Shown here: one piece after another, positions 9,721 through 23,260 of the stretch
Layout of the letters: every line of letters starts with the position of its first letter
Numbering within the stretch: the first letter of the stretch is position 1
NCBI RefSeq assembly: GCF_945859705.1
Contig: NC_079135.1
Span: forward strand, 108,898,288 to 108,962,287
Length of the DNA: 64,000 bases
Direction: 5' to 3'
DNA from: Episyrphus balteatus
Lineage: Eukaryota > Arthropoda > Insecta > Diptera > Syrphidae
Position numbers and translations under genes: made by a program
The notes under the pieces: generated by a model
The model's database searches: none
What the model was told of the DNA's origin: nothing
The model's input: the letters and a program-made list of their open reading frames with translations, nothing else

Positions 9721-12700
9721 TTTTTTTTTCTAAAAATGCATCTTAATATATCAATCAAAACTGCATACTTGTTTTGGAGGGCAATTTGATTTCAAATTTT
9801 TTTATTTTTTTTTTAAACGAATTTCATGTTTTTTTTTTATTTATTTATTTTTTTTGTAATAATTAAGAAAACGACCGAAAATCGAAAAAAAAGACGGTGG
9901 AAATTCTGATAGCAACAGACTTTACCAGCTGCGAGAAATATTAAACATTGCTCAGAATTTCAGTAGTGTAACAAAAAGTGTATATATTTCGAGTGTTTGA
10001 AAACGGTAGTTAGAAGAATAGGTTAAGTGAGAAAAATCATTTTAAAAGTAATGTCCATCGAGCAATTCTGTTTTTTTTTTTTAATTTTCTGACTCAAATG
10101 CTTTGAGTTGACTGATTCTCGTTGGCAAAACGGAAAATGATAGTTTCGTCGTTCATGATCGAGAACAAAAAACAAAAAAAATTAAAAAACATAATGTTCT
10201 TTTTTAATTTAATACATTTTTTGGTATTAGAATCATCAAGGGGTTTAAAAAAGAAATTGGAGTGATTTTTACTTAGGGAAGCTATTCATTTGCATTGTGC
10301 GATGCACATCACTTCAAAAAATTTGTTACATTTGAAAATTAATCACCTTGAACTTCAATTTGCTTTTCAAGCATTTCGAAACGAGCTTTTTTTTAATAAA
10401 GTAATGCTTTTTTGTAAAGACACTTAAAATTCCGAATTTGGTTTTGATCCTTTTATATTGTTCACTAGTTAAGACTGCAAATAGTCATATCAGAAAATAT
10501 AAAGGTTTTTACATAATAGGTATGTAGAGTTAGTTAAATTACTTTTATTTCATATAAAAAGGTCAACTTAGATAAGAATAGAGTTGTAACGCATTACTTC
10601 CTGAAAAGTTAAATTCCTTAGAAATTCAAAAACAGACTTTTTATAGACTAAATTAAAGCTTGTGTTATTTTCCCTTATTTTTGCTTTAATACTTTATTTT
10701 GTAACACCTCGGACACTGGCATCAATATTAACAAAATAACTTCCTAAGATTTCAAGTACATCAACAACAAATTAATGTACCCGCATCATCAAATTTATTG
10801 TTTTCTTTTTTTGTCTTCCCTTTTTTGTTGCTCTCATTTCTGCCACAGAAACTTTATTACCTCCTAAAAGTAATGTTCCGGTCCAGAAAGAAAAAATCTA
10901 AGTAAAGGCTTCCTTGGCAAACGGTCATTTTGTGTTGTGTGTATAGAAAAAAAAAAACCCCAAGAACGGTATCCGAGATCAGAGAACCGAGGCAGCAATT
11001 ATTAGGTATAATAAAATATTTTTGTTATTTATTTGTTTATTTTTTGAAATAACGTTTCGTCGTGTGTAGAAAAAGAAAAACTGCAACCACGTAAGTAGTT
11101 GACAGCTCCAGACTTTTACGACCATATCTAATGGGGAAACAAATCTCAACGTCTTAGCTGCTCTCGAAAAGGTATGTATACTTGTGTAGAGAAAATAAGA
11201 TTTAAGTATCCAGGAAATATTGGATCATTTGGATTGATTATTTGATAATTAGATGTTTAAGGTGAATATTAACTATTTCACTATTAAAACATTGTTAAAT
11301 TGTTTTAAGGGCGTTTGAGCAACACCATGCAACTTAGATGAAGGCTTATTGCTTTTTGTTCAGTGTGATGAAATATTTTTTTTTTTTACAAAAATATCAA
11401 AGACCTGGATTTGGCTTTAGTACTAAATTTTTTTTTAGCTTAGGTACTAACCTTCTTGTGTACTCCTCAAGTAAATTTTTTTTTTTCAATGAGTTTTTTA
11501 AATTTCTGTTCAATATTTACTTACAAGAGCCAAGCTCCGACACAAACGATCTCCTTTTCTAAACTAATGAGGTCGAAAAATCATGATTGAGAACTTATGA
11601 CTTTTAGGCATAGCTAGAATAACTTTGCCCCACCACCATTGACTAAATCGATATACATAGTTTGATATAGATACATATATCTCGCAAAAATGGTCCCGTG
11701 TTTTGCTCGACGAAGATCAATATTTTCAGATTGAAGGCTTTTTAGGTGGGAGTTTTGATGGATACCGAATTTATGACACTTTGAATAAAAAAATGTATAA
11801 TGACTATGACGGGTATTAAAAGTATTTATGTGTTTTATAGGATATTGAGAATTGAGTTTTCATAAAGATGTGATACACTAGTGGACAAAATTGAAGGTTC
11901 AACAAAAAATCCGAATTTTTAGGAATTTTTCAAATAGGCGCATTTTAAAAAATGTCTTATTTTTTTTTTTGTTCTATTAATTTGCAAAAAATATTCTGAC
12001 TTAATTACAGCTTTAATTTTATTGTTTTCTGTAAAAACAATTTTTATTAAAACATTGAAGGCCTTTCAAAATGATTTTGACTTGTTTTTCTAATCAAAAA
12101 CTGTGTTTTTTGCACATTTAACTTTTTTCAAGATCACCGCTAAAGTTTTGGTTGAAATCAGTTGCTTCGTTTACAAGAAGTTCAGCAGGTACAGTTGATA
12201 ATAGTCCAATTTGCTTACTTCAGTCTATACGAAAGTACTTGATAAACCGCAACATCGATTAAAACGAGTTAATGATATATTTTGGGCTTTAGTTACTCGA
12301 TTACTATTTAAGGTTTTTTTTTGCAATTTTATAAGCTAGTTTTCTTTAAGCTTCAAAAATGGTTAACTGAGAGCAATTTTTTATGAAAATGGAACATATT
12401 TTACACAATAAGTTTTAAGGGTGCTACAGTATGGAAATTTTCTGCAAATATTTTAAAATGAGTGAGAAAAAATATGTATTTATTCAATATTTCGATAAAA
12501 AAAATTTGGAAATACACTAGCCAAAAAAATTAAGGGAACAAAAAAATTTCAAAATTAGAAAAAAATATCCAAAAATGGTATTAAAAAGCTTTTTTTCAAA
12601 ATTTAACTTTTTTTGAAAACTTTTAATTGTTCCTTGGTTTATTTTAAATTTAAACGATATTTATCAATAAAATGTTCAAAAAAACTCAAAAGAATTTGAT

Positions 12701-14639
12701 TTCGCTCATAAAAAAGTTCAAAAAAGTAAGTCATTTAAACCTGCAGAAATATAGTGTTTTATTTCATCTCAAAAAATCAAACACTCACAACAGAAAAACT
12801 GTTCAATGAATAAACCTGTAACTTTTCAAATTAATTTCAATTATTTTAAACTTAAATAATTAAGCCTCAGTTTAATCTTATCATCCATAGAAATAAAATA
12901 GCGGTAAATTTTCTAAAAAAAAACCGTAAAAATGCCTATCTTGATAGCTTTTCTAAATTATTCTCAAAAATAAGAAAACATTTTTTTTTAACAAAACAAA
13001 CTTAGTTTCTTTGTAGAGAATTGAATGAAATTTTTAAATGTGTCCTTGAATATTCTGTACAGCGATCCGTTGTTGAGATATTGATAGTCAAAGTCAAAAG
13101 TATGGTTTTTGGTTTGATGACCGATATTGCAGTTTAAAAAAAATCGATAGGAGTTTGAAACAAAATGAATCTTAAAGCCAAATAAATAGCTTTTCTAAAA
13201 ATAATAATTATTTTATCAGAACAAAATTTCCCACTTTCTTAAGAGAAAAGTCTGAATTTAATAACTAATGCTTTTTTTTGGCTTATTTTTACAATAATAA
13301 TGAATAGATGCAAAGAAAAAACCCAATCTACTTGAAGGTTTTTTTGAATAAAATAAATATCTTTGATTTTAGAAAGCTTTCACAGGTAAAATTCTCCTTT
13401 CTGTTGCTGAAAAATACAATTGTTAAAATAGTTAAACTGCAAATTCTTGTCAAAAAATTCGTGGCGTTTTTAGTTACTGAAAAAATGGAGTTTGGTTTGC
13501 AAAATTTGTGATTTTTAAAAGATTATTTTAAGTAAAAGTGTAAAAAAACTTGATTTAAAATAGTAAAACGAAACAATAACAAGGAAAGATTTTTCCAACT
13601 ATTTAAAAAATAATCGCATACGTATTTACCCTATTTTCATATTGATTTGTGCTAATTTTAAATTACTTCAAATAAGACGCATTTTACTTCTTCTTTTTTT
13701 TTGTGCACAGCTGCGCTTAAAGCCTTGATGTAGATATTGAATTACGATGATGTCTTATAGCCTTGAATTTTTTTTGAATGGCCACTGTCCAATTCTTGAA
13801 AATTTGTTGAGTCAATTTGTTTACACAAAAACTGTATTCTCTTGTTTTTGTTTATACAACTTAGGGAAAAAAAACCTTTCGTCAAAGTTTACTATATGAC
13901 CAAGTTGAGATATACAATATTTTGAACACTTAATATTCAGTTGAGGACTTAACTTTAAACAAATAAAGATAAAAAAAGAAAAAAACTATTTTCTTTGACA
14001 CAATTCCAACCCACACTTTGGACAAATTTCCATATTGATAAAGATATATTCCAATGTAATACCCTTTTTAACAAATTGTCATCTTCTCTCATCAAAAAAA
14101 TTTCTATATTGACAAACTTAATCCTTGTAAAATTGAATATAAAATTGTACTAAAAAGAAAAAATCATAAAAATCAAATTCATCATCAAAATATCGTTCTT
14201 ATGGAGTTGAATTAAAATTTTACGACCGACCATGAAATTTTCTTCTCTCTATAATATTTTTGTAGTTGGAAAGTAACGTCGTCGCGCATCCTTGTTGTCA
14301 TGTTTCTTCTAAAAATGATGATGTCCTTGTTTAAAATATTTACTCTGATGCTTGAGGGCTCTTGAGGGTTGTTGAATGCTTGTCATTGTGTTTTATTACT
14401 TCATTTTCATTTATAGAATGACATAATAATAAGAAAGTATCGTTGATACCACTGTTGAAACTATTGCAGTTTTTTTTTAAGAGAGAGAATAAGTTGTTTA
14501 TTGTTTTTTAACTTGAAAGTAGTTGAAACCGCAATAGTGCTGAGGACAAAGTAAAAAATAAAAACAAAAGTCATTTAACGAAAAATTGTTAAATATTTTG
14601 GTTGTAAAGCTAAAAATCTATTCTCAAAACAGAAACAAA
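9721..14639. other. AT-rich non-coding stretch with possible Tc1-like ends
   Basis: Nearly 5 kb without a supported gene. Two similar motifs, TACACTAGTGGACAAAATTG near 11,876 and TACACTAGCCAAAAAAATTA near 12,509, look like Tc1/mariner-type termini at a TA, but no matching opposite ends were found. The rest is AT-rich sequence with long T runs; open frames of 60-75 codons have no family features. Confidence 0.4.
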
Positions 14640-14783
14640 TAGAAGATCCAGAATTATGGTTTTTAAAATAGTTCCTATGGCTAAAAGTGAACGAAATTGA
14701 AATGGGACCACACTGCAGCCACCAGCTTTCCAATACAAAAAGAATTATCAAAATTGGTTCACTTAGTCCAAAGTTATGCGGTA

Positions 14784-14815
<32 letters not shown>

Positions 14816-14857
14816 TACAGACGAATTGAATACCTCCTCCTTTTTGGAAGTCGGTAA
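14640..14857 (-). repeat. Dispersed repeat family U, copy 1
   Basis: Reverse complement of the copy at 55.1-55.3 kb. Shared blocks include GGGACCACACTGCAGCCACC, TTATCAAAATTGGTTCACTT, a long A run (about 14,790-14,814), and the end TACCTCCTC...GGAAGTCGGT. Sequences starting ACCGACTTCC and continuing AGGAGG...CAATTCGTCTGTATTTTTT are familiar to me as widely dispersed insect repeats. Not coding. Confidence 0.6.
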
Positions 14858-14999
14858 TAAAATAGTAAACATCAAGCCCTCGTTTTTTAAATATTCAGTT
14901 TTAAGACCGTATAAGTCTTTGATTTGCTTTTTTGGTTGTCGAACTTCTAGGTCATTTCTTAACATCTTTGACTTTGGTTTAGACCTTGGGTTTGATTTC

Positions 15000-15615
15000 A
15001 CTTCTTTTTCACTTTCACTTTAACTTTCATTTTCACTTTCATTTGCATTTTCACTTTCACTTTCATTTTCACTTTCATTTTTACTTTCATTTTCACTTTC
15101 ACTTTCATTTTTACTTTCATTTCCACTTTCAATTTCATCTTGACTTGACTTTGATTTTGACTTTGACTTTGACTTTGACTTTGACTTTGACTTTGACTTT
15201 GACTTTTACTTTCACTTTAACTTTCACTTTCTTTTTCACTTTGACTTTGACTTTGACTTTGACTTTGACTTTGACTTTGACTTTGACTTTGACTTTGACT
15301 TTGACTTTGACTTTGACTTTGACTTTGACTTTGACTTTGACTTTGACTTTGACTTTGACTTTGACTTTGACTTTGACTTTGACTTTGACTTTGACTTTGA
15401 CTTTGACTTTGACTTTGACTTGGACTTGGACTTGGACTTGGACTTGGACTTTTACTTGGACTTGGACTTGGACTTGGACTTGGACTTTGACTTTGACTTT
15501 GATTTTGACTTTGATTTTGACTTGGACTTTGACTTTAACTTTGGACTTGGACTTATAATTCGACTTGAACTTTAACCTGACTTTGACTTTGGTTTTGACT
15601 TTGATTTTAGCTTTG
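15000..15615. repeat. Hexanucleotide tandem repeat (TTTGAC/TTTCAC/TTGGAC)
   Basis: A 0.6 kb run of 6-bp units in blocks: mainly ACTTTC/ATTTTC to about 15,140, then a homogeneous ACTTTG block to about 15,418, then ACTTGG to about 15,485, then mixed units decaying into unique sequence. Each block differs from the next by a single base. The 190-codon plus frame over it encodes only alternating two-residue repeats (FH, LT, TW) and is a by-product of the 6-bp period. Confidence 0.9.
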
Positions 15616-17572
15616 GCAGATCAGAAATTCCTTCTACAACTGCTTAATGTCAATCCAATCTAACAATTTCATGGAAATACCTTGACTTTTAATAGTGTTG
15701 GACGTGGTATTCAAACTTAAAAATAAGTTTATACTAACTGCAAAGGTCTATGACACCACACTTCCAAAGATCACACACACACATAACTTCACATTTCTCA
15801 ATCCCCATTCATTACTCATGCAAAGCAGCTCCAATGTTTCACCACAAAATCTTTCTCGTCCCCCCCATAAAAAAAGCTTTGCCATTAATTCAGCTTTGTC
15901 TGCAGTTCAAGTTCATAAATTATCCTGCGTTAAAACAGACCCTCCTCTATAAAACAAAACCCCGTCTGATGGTTTTGGTTTTAAAGCAGTAACAGCAGCA
16001 AAAATTTCACGCATCAATTCTTTTGTTGAGTAAGCGACAGCGACCAACCGACACGAGAAAAAAAAAGTGGTTTCCTTTAAATTGGCATAGAAAACATTGC
16101 CATTTACAAGGATCTGGATTATCTTTAATGTGTCTATAATATTGCTTGTGTTCGTCCTTTTTCCAATGGACTGCGACTATTACCACAAAACACTACCATC
16201 ACTATACCACTCTATTCCCATCACCTTAACTTCCTTAGACGAAGAATAGATAGAAGATTTTTTTTTTTGTTATAAATTATGTATACGTGCATAATGAAAA
16301 TTTAGCTTGAGGCGAATAACAATAACGACGCCAATACTAAAAGGACGATCAAGGCATCAAGGACACACATCCAATAGCACACACCTCTCTCTCTATTATA
16401 ATAATATATAATGTCGAAGAAGGACCTGAAAATTATATTCATGTGTAGAAAAGGCCTTGTCTATATAGGTAGTAAGTACCATCTTTAAGGTTTGAACGAA
16501 AAAAAAAAAGTGCCTCTGGGAACATTTATGCAAGACGTGCAACTTCTAAACCATCAATTCTATCTTCATCCTCCTTCTTCTTCTTATATTTTGTGTCTGT
16601 GTCACCTGTGTTTGGTATTTCCTTTTTTTTTTTTTTTCTTTGCTTTTTGATATTCTTTTTGTAATAAAACCGAACGAATAAGACGTCCACCAATAAGATA
16701 AAAATAAATTTCAAGGTGCGGAAATTGAGGAAAGGGAATTAAGGTATGTAGCATGAAAGAAGGAAATTCAAGCTTATGCTAAAAGAACTATACCATTTTG
16801 TAAAGAAGGTTAGCACCATCTTTTCCACCGCATTAAGTGTGTGTTAGTCAACTCAATAAGTATAAAATAGGTAGATAGTATAGAAGTGAACAATGAGAAC
16901 CACATTGGGATGGATGATTATTGTCAACTTAGAGGAGGATGTCTATACACTGGTAAAAATCATGTTGAATTAACTATTTATCATGTTGAATATAAATTTT
17001 CTTCCTGAAAATTTTGTATCTTTTTTTTATAGATACATCATTTTTCAGCTTCTCAATTTAACTGGACCCTTCGGCATAACTTTTGAAAGTTTTAGAACTG
17101 AAAGTTAAGGTATAAAAGAAATTAGGTAGAGGTAAAACACCTTAAAACACAAGATTTGAAAAATTTTGGTTAGTGATTTCAACCTCTTTCCTCCATCAAA
17201 ATTCAGCGACCGGTGCCAGAAATTCAAAGTGGTAGAACTTAACCTATGAGAACAAGGGCTAAGATCAAGATATGTATGTAATAGCACTGAATAAGAGAGT
17301 AAAATAAGACGAAAATTCGCCCTTCGGCTTTGATCTTTCACAATTTATACGGTTTGTTAACCGAAGTCTTAAAATAACATGTTAGGCTTATGTTATCAAA
17401 CTCTACTTGAAGGCATCAATTTTATAAAGCCGAAAAAGAAGACATTTTTGGGGGACTATTTGGTAAGCACACCTTCATCGAACTAAACAACAGTGGTCCC
17501 AATATAACTCTTTTTTTTACAAACGTATTTTTACTATTATACTGATGTCAGCATTTATTACAAAACTTTTAA
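15616..17572. other. Non-coding stretch, no element recognised
   Basis: Unique-looking sequence with short CA runs (about 15,773-15,782) and CT runs (about 16,386-16,393). Open frames of up to 85 codons show no domains. No transposon ends or RNA genes seen. Confidence 0.45.
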
Positions 17573-17787
17573 CTTGGTGTATACTTTTTCATGTTGCTAG
17601 AACTTTTTTCTTTCTCACTATTTTATAGAGAATCATATATGAAATTGATGTAGAATTTTCCGAGGAATTCGAATATTGTATTCACAATTTCAAAAAAGGT
17701 GTTTTCAACCTTATAAAGACACTTTATTGTGAACACCTTTTATTTTTGTCCTGCCAAATTCGCACCCGTGTGCCGACAGAGGGTTAA
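17573..17787 (+). mobile_element. piggyBac-like MITE, copy 2 (5'-truncated)
   Basis: Shares the body of the other copies (TATACTTTTTCATG, GCTAGAACTTTTTTC, AGAATTTTCCGAGGAATTCG) and ends with CACCCGTGTGCCGACAGAGGG directly before TTAA at 17,784-17,787. The left terminus is missing: similarity stops near 17,573 without a CCCTCTG end or a left TTAA. Confidence 0.65.
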
Positions 17788-18798
17788 TTGTGTATTCAAA
17801 ATTATTGTACTAACTGCATATTTTGCAGTTGCAGTTAAATCTTTAATCAATAAATTGTGATTGAAAATGACTGCCTTTTCTAACTGAATGCATTTTTCTA
17901 TATCCTTCTAAAAGGACCAATTCCGCTACCCCGAATTTAAATATGAGTATGAAAATAAATAGAAGGGTTTACCTCTCTGAATACTAGTGTGCTAAAGAGT
18001 GATTTTCAAAGGGCAGTGAGCAGCATGTATGAAAAAGGCAGGTGTTATTAGCTGCTATTTAATCATTTTTGAAAAAGCAGGCAAATTATTCAGATTTTAA
18101 ATACCTATGATTGAAAATATAAAAAAAAAAATAAAAAGTTTATTTTCGATTTTTTAATAACAAACAACTCCTTGAATTCTTTAAATGAAACAATTGTATT
18201 TCATATATACTTCTCTGTTTCGTTATCATCATAGTAAATTTCTCTCTACTGTTTTTTTAAACTTTAATCAAATCATTAGATATGAAGAATAGAATGCTCA
18301 CAGAAAAGCAGCTAAATTTTTAAGAGCTGACAACATTTTCTGAAAATGAGCAATAAAATTACAAAGAACAGAAAAGAGTTTTGCTTATAAAAGCCAGTGA
18401 AATGTACTTTAATTCTCTCTGTTCACTTTATCGCTTCATATTCATCGTTGTATAAAAAAAAACAACACAAAAAATTGGATTGTGTAGGATTTTTGTAAGT
18501 CTGAGGATTGAGCAATTGCAACTGTTCTCTGCTCAATGGAAGAGCACAGTGATAGAAAGCAGCTATCGCAACGGCAGTCTCAGCTCTGTTGAGAAATCAT
18601 CGAACTAGGTGGAGAAGTATTCTTTAATGATAGACAATCTTTAAAGAAATGCAAATCCTGGAAATCTCGTCAAGAACTCTTTTTTGGGATGGCTTGACTC
18701 GGGATTCCAAAAGACAACATAGTTAGAATAAACACTTCCAATGGACAAAATTTAATTCTACATTTTTTTTCCATAGAACGGTAGCGTATCATCACTTA
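17788..18798. other. Non-coding stretch, no element recognised
   Basis: No supported gene or repeat. AT-rich unique sequence with a poly-A block at about 18,120-18,140. Confidence 0.45.
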
Positions 18799-18990
18799 GG
18801 AGTTTAAAACTAGTTTTTTGCCAAAATTTAGCTTAAGCAAAGGAAGCCATCTTGGATTGAGGTTTAAAACAAGTTTTAGTAAATAACTCGGCCATTTTTT
18901 ATTTTTTACAAAAATAATCAAGGCAAAAGTTGTAGAAAATTTTAATTTCTACAGCTTTTATCTTTATAAATTTTTCCCCATAACCCATAT
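18799..18990 (+). repeat. Possible dispersed repeat T, copy 1
   Basis: Resembles 49,722-49,850: AACTAGTT...AGCTTAAGCAAAGGAAGCCATCTTGGATT here against AACCAGTT...AGCTTGAGCCAAAGCCGCCATCTTAGATT there, both followed by CTCGGCCATTTTT or CTTGGCCATTTTT. Diverged, and seen only as two copies. Confidence 0.35.
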
Positions 18991-19003
18991 TTTTCGAGTT
19001 AAT

Positions 19004-19300
19004 TTAACCCTCTGTAGGCACACCTCTTTTTTGTGACGTGATAGGCACACGGGTGCGAATTTGGTTTATACTTTTTTCATGTCGCTAGAACTTTTTTCGG
19101 TCTCAATATTTTATGGAGAATAACAAATGAAATCGATGTAGAATTTTCCGAGGAATTCGAATATTGCATTCACAATTTCAAAAAAATATATTTTCACCCT
19201 TCTAAAGAGATTTTTTTGTGACCACTTTTTTGAAAAAATCGTAATTTTTTTTATTTTTGTCCTGCCAAATTCGCACCCGTGTGCCGACTTTTTTTTTTAA
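19004..19300 (+). mobile_element. piggyBac-like MITE, copy 3 (right end degraded)
   Basis: Left TTAA at 19,004-19,007 is followed by CCCTCTGTAGGCACACCTC, the intact terminus. The body matches copies 1, 2 and 4. At the right, CACCCGTGTGCCGAC is followed by a T run instead of AGAGGGTTAA, so the last bases have been replaced or lost and this copy is probably immobile. Confidence 0.7.
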
Positions 19301-21179
19301 ATTCTCTAAAAAAATACATAGAAAAAATGTGCTAAGATTGTATAATTTTTAAGAAGAAAAAAAAGCCTTCCAAGTCTTAATGATCTTCCAGAAAAGAAAA
19401 AACACTCAAAGCTTGAAATGTTTTGAAAACCCCAATTCTGCAAGATGAATCTTTTCCTTGCTGATTTTCAATTCGATTATTATGATGCAGTTGGTGTAAC
19501 AATTTTGCATTCCTTTTTAATATTTTCAATACTACAACATGGTTCTGTTATTTTTAATCTTGATTTATTTTCTTTAAGTGTACTTTGCGGTTTCCAAACA
19601 CAGCAGGACGAATAATAATAAACTTCTTCTTCAGGTGAGGTAAACCCTTGTGGCATCTGTTTCAGTATAAGTTTGTATATATTTATTTTTTTTATTTTCC
19701 AACCCAAACTTGCTTTTGTATTACTTTGTCAATCTGGGTAGACTTTCTCAATGTGTGTGTGAAGATGTATTTATGTGTTTTTTGTCTGCATAGAAAACTT
19801 CCTCGTCGTCGTTGGTAGTCCTTATACGGATGTTATGTTCATGATGACCTCTCATAAATATAATATTTATCTAAGTGGTAATTCGTTTATGAAACTGGCT
19901 TAAAGGAACCTGCGAACAGCATGTTGTTTATGTGCGGACCAAAAACTGGGCATCCTGCTTTTTAGCATTTAAATGGAAATAGCTATAAATGCCTGGCCTA
20001 TCTATTCGGAATTGATTTTGAAAGGCACAAAAAGGAGGAAAATACAGGAGCCATCATGCAATATATTTGTTGTTTAGTATGTTAAAATGAATGACCAACG
20101 ATATACATATATTATATACAATTCATATATATGTTTATGTAGGCTTATTTAAAAAGGAAATTTATGTTCAGTCATCAATTGGAAGCAACATGTTGCACAT
20201 TTGAAACTAATGACCAAATAAATTTTGCTTGTTGGACGTCATGAAATCGCGTGAAAAAAAAAAACAAAATCAAGTGATGTTGTGGAGTAGTTAAATGGTT
20301 GTTAAATTAGCAGATTACTTTTATAAGCTCTAATAAAAACAAAGCATGGCATTGTCTGAAACTTTTTTTTTTCAGAAAAACTGTGGAAATGAGTTTGGCC
20401 AGAGGGCTTAATCGTAATGGTTTCAGGTCATCAAAATATTGATTAAAAATAAAAGAACTAGATTAGTCCTTGGAAGTGACAAATTAATTGAAAAATTAAG
20501 TTGCTTAAAAATGACTTGACGATGAAACTTTTGATTCAATATTTAAGTAGACGAAAGCTTTTTAAACATCTGAAAAAAAAAAAAGATTTTTAGCAAAGCA
20601 AAAATGTCCATCCTATATAAATATTTTGGACAGCTTGAAGCCAAAAATTAAAAAAAAAAATATACATATTTTCAAATTTAGTTAGGTACAACTATTGTGA
20701 AATTGTTTACGATGAGTTATACTCTTTCAACAATTAAATAAGATATTAAAATCAATTCAAATATACATATATAAAAATGGTATTATATGATTTTGTAGTA
20801 TAAAAAAACCACGTGTATTTTTTAGATTACTTATATTTCTTTATTGATTAATAACCCTTAAAATTATGAGCAAAAATGTCAACCCCGAACCGATGGAATC
20901 AACCATTTATAAGAAAAATATGCTATCTCTAAAGATTATAAAAATGGTTAAAAAAATACAAATTAGTTTGATTAATTTATGTACAGATAGAAAAAAATGT
21001 TACGCATACGCCACAGTGACCCAATTGGATACGAATTTATATAATAGGCTTTTTCAATCGGAATCGATCTTTAAGAATGAGATAAATGCTAATATACAGG
21101 TATATGCAGTGCAGTTATTTTTATGTACAATGTTTTTTTGGCTAAAAAGCTAAAAATGGTACACCTCCAGGTACAGGTA
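19301..21179. other. Non-coding stretch, no element recognised
   Basis: No supported gene. AT-rich unique sequence. A 95-codon plus frame (20,866-21,153) begins with an ATG but shows no family features, and its neighbours give no support. ATATAT-rich patches near 20,100-20,140 and 20,760-20,775. Confidence 0.45.
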
Positions 21180-21620
21180 CAGCCTAAAGTATTGTAGCGA
21201 TTTTCTTCAAACTTGTTTGTTAATAGTTTTTGATGATGTCCTAGAGGGTTAATTGAATATTTTTAGGAGCAAAAATAACGGTAGGTACCTATCATATAAA
21301 CAACAAACAAAAATTAAATATTTTTTCAAAAACGGCTTTAGCGATTTTGATTAAAATTTGTGTGTGTACTGCCCAATTTTTTTTTTTAAATAAAAAAATA
21401 TTTTTTGAACTGTTATTAACAGTACCTGCCATAGAACGTTTTTATTTTATTTCTGATTCAAGTCGATTGCAACGAAATTTGTTACAGAGAAATATTAAAG
21501 TAACCGTTAAATTTAAATTACGATTGAATAATTTCAAAGGCAAAAGTCTTAGGATTTTTAAAAATTATTTCGAAAACTTTTTTTTGTATCAATTTTTGGA
21601 AAATCGCTAACCAGTGATAT
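21180..21620 (+). repeat. Dispersed repeat family S, copy 2
   Basis: Contains CAAAAATAACGGTAGGTACC, AAAACGGCTTTAGCGATTTTG, TTATTAACAGTACCTGCCATAG and GTCGATTGCAACGAAATTTG in the same order as the copy at 9.0-9.7 kb. An 87-codon frame over it (21,347-21,610) is a by-product. Confidence 0.5.
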
Positions 21621-22051
21621 TTTTTTATTTAAACGATTTGCAATTTTTTATTAAAATCCTTTTTTATACAAGAAATTAAATTAATATATACCTAACTTAT
21701 GAAATTCTCAAAAAAAAAATATAATTTTTTTCATAAAAAGCTTATTTTATTTTGCAAGTACGTGCAAATCAGTTGTGTAGTTTATTTTACTAACAAAATG
21801 TTATTTTTAATAAAAAAATAAAATACTGTACCTAACGATTGTGAATTTTTTCAATTTTTTTCTAATCAATTTAAAAAGGAAGGAAGGACTATATGATTTT
21901 TTTTTCTTAAAACAAATAAAATAGTAAAATTGGAAGACTATTCTGGTTTCGTTTAAGTGCGGAAGCAGTAGTTCCAATTTCAAGATTTACGTTAAATGAA
22001 AAATATAATGTAGTTATAATGCGGTTTTTTAAAGTTAAGATTTGCCTAATT

Positions 22052-22286
22052 TTAACCCTCTTTTTTGCGAATTTGGTTTATACTTTTTCATGTCGCTAGA
22101 ACTTTTTTCGATCTCACTATTTTATAGAGAATCATATATGAAATTGATGTAGAATATTCCGAGGAATTTGAATATTGTATTTACAATTTAAAAAAAATTA
22201 TTTTCACCCTTATAAAGACACTATTTTGTGACCACTTTTAATTTTTGTCCTGCCAAATTCGCACCCGTGTGCCGACAGAGGGTTAA
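22052..22286 (+). mobile_element. piggyBac-like MITE, copy 4 (left end partly deleted)
   Basis: Flanked by TTAA at 22,052-22,055 and 22,283-22,286. The left terminus reads CCCTC then TTTTTTGCGAATTTGG, so the GGCACAC block and spacer present in copy 3 are missing. The right end, CACCCGTGTGCCGACAGAGGG, is intact. Non-coding; same orientation as copies 2 and 3. Confidence 0.7.
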
Positions 22287-23260
22287 TAAATGAAACTTCA
22301 TCCCTTTTGATGCAAGGTAAATTTTTTTTTAAGTCAGTTCTTATGACTTCGAGAAAATCAATGTACAGTTAATAAAGTTTACTTTGAAAATTTAAAGGAC
22401 CTACTTCTTTTTTTTGTTAAATTTATAATTGTTAAAATTTTTGAGAAAAAAGTAATAATTTTATTCTTAAAAGACTATTCCAATCATTTGTTAAGTATTA
22501 ATAACATAAATATAAGAAATTTGAAACTAACTAAAGGTAATTGATAGTACTTCATAAGATAAAATTTTATTTCTTATAAAAAAAGACAATAATTTAACCT
22601 TGTAAACCAAATAACCAAATCAATCCTATTTTCCTCTTATTTTTGACACATTTACTAGCCTTTAAGTAAACAGTAAATATCTTTTTGTTATAATAATTCA
22701 ACAACTAAAACTAAAATTTAGTAATTCAATTATTCTTTTTTCGTTTACAATTTCGAAAGATGAATGCATTATAGATATGAGATATGACACTTCTAAGTGC
22801 AAAATTTAATTAATTTCAAATAAGTCTTCATTACATCAGACCCAATATTGGCACCTTTATACATTCATATAGAAAATGTTCATAAATTTACAATTAATTA
22901 GTTTCGAACACTTTCAACGAAATCTACCGTCTAACCCTCTTCTTTATCCATCCATCAGAAATACATTTCTACCTCTTCGTTCGTTTAGTCTTCGTTTATA
23001 TTATCAATTAGCCAATAATCATGTAGTCGAATATAATGTGTAGAAAGCAATGGGCACCCCAGGTTCATTAATCTCTCAAGGATTAACTTCACATCAATAA
23101 CAGGAATTACTCTGTGAAGCTTTGATGAAAATTTTCCTAATTAATCGACGCAAATCAGTTGGCATTTCGAATATCTCTCTGCTGATGTACTTACACAAAA
23201 CGTGCTCAATGTCTGTCCTCATATATAGTCCTTTATAGTTTCCTCCAACTTTCACACATG
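22287..23260. other. Non-coding stretch, no element recognised
   Basis: AT-rich unique sequence; nothing supported. Confidence 0.45.

Noticed and set aside
11872..12530. A Tc1/mariner element between two TACACTAG motifs
   Set aside because: The two motifs are in the same orientation, not inverted, so they are not two ends of one element.
14986..15558. 190-codon + frame with FH, LT and TW dipeptide repeats
   Set aside because: It is the hexanucleotide repeat read in a frame without stops; protein content is only the repeat period.
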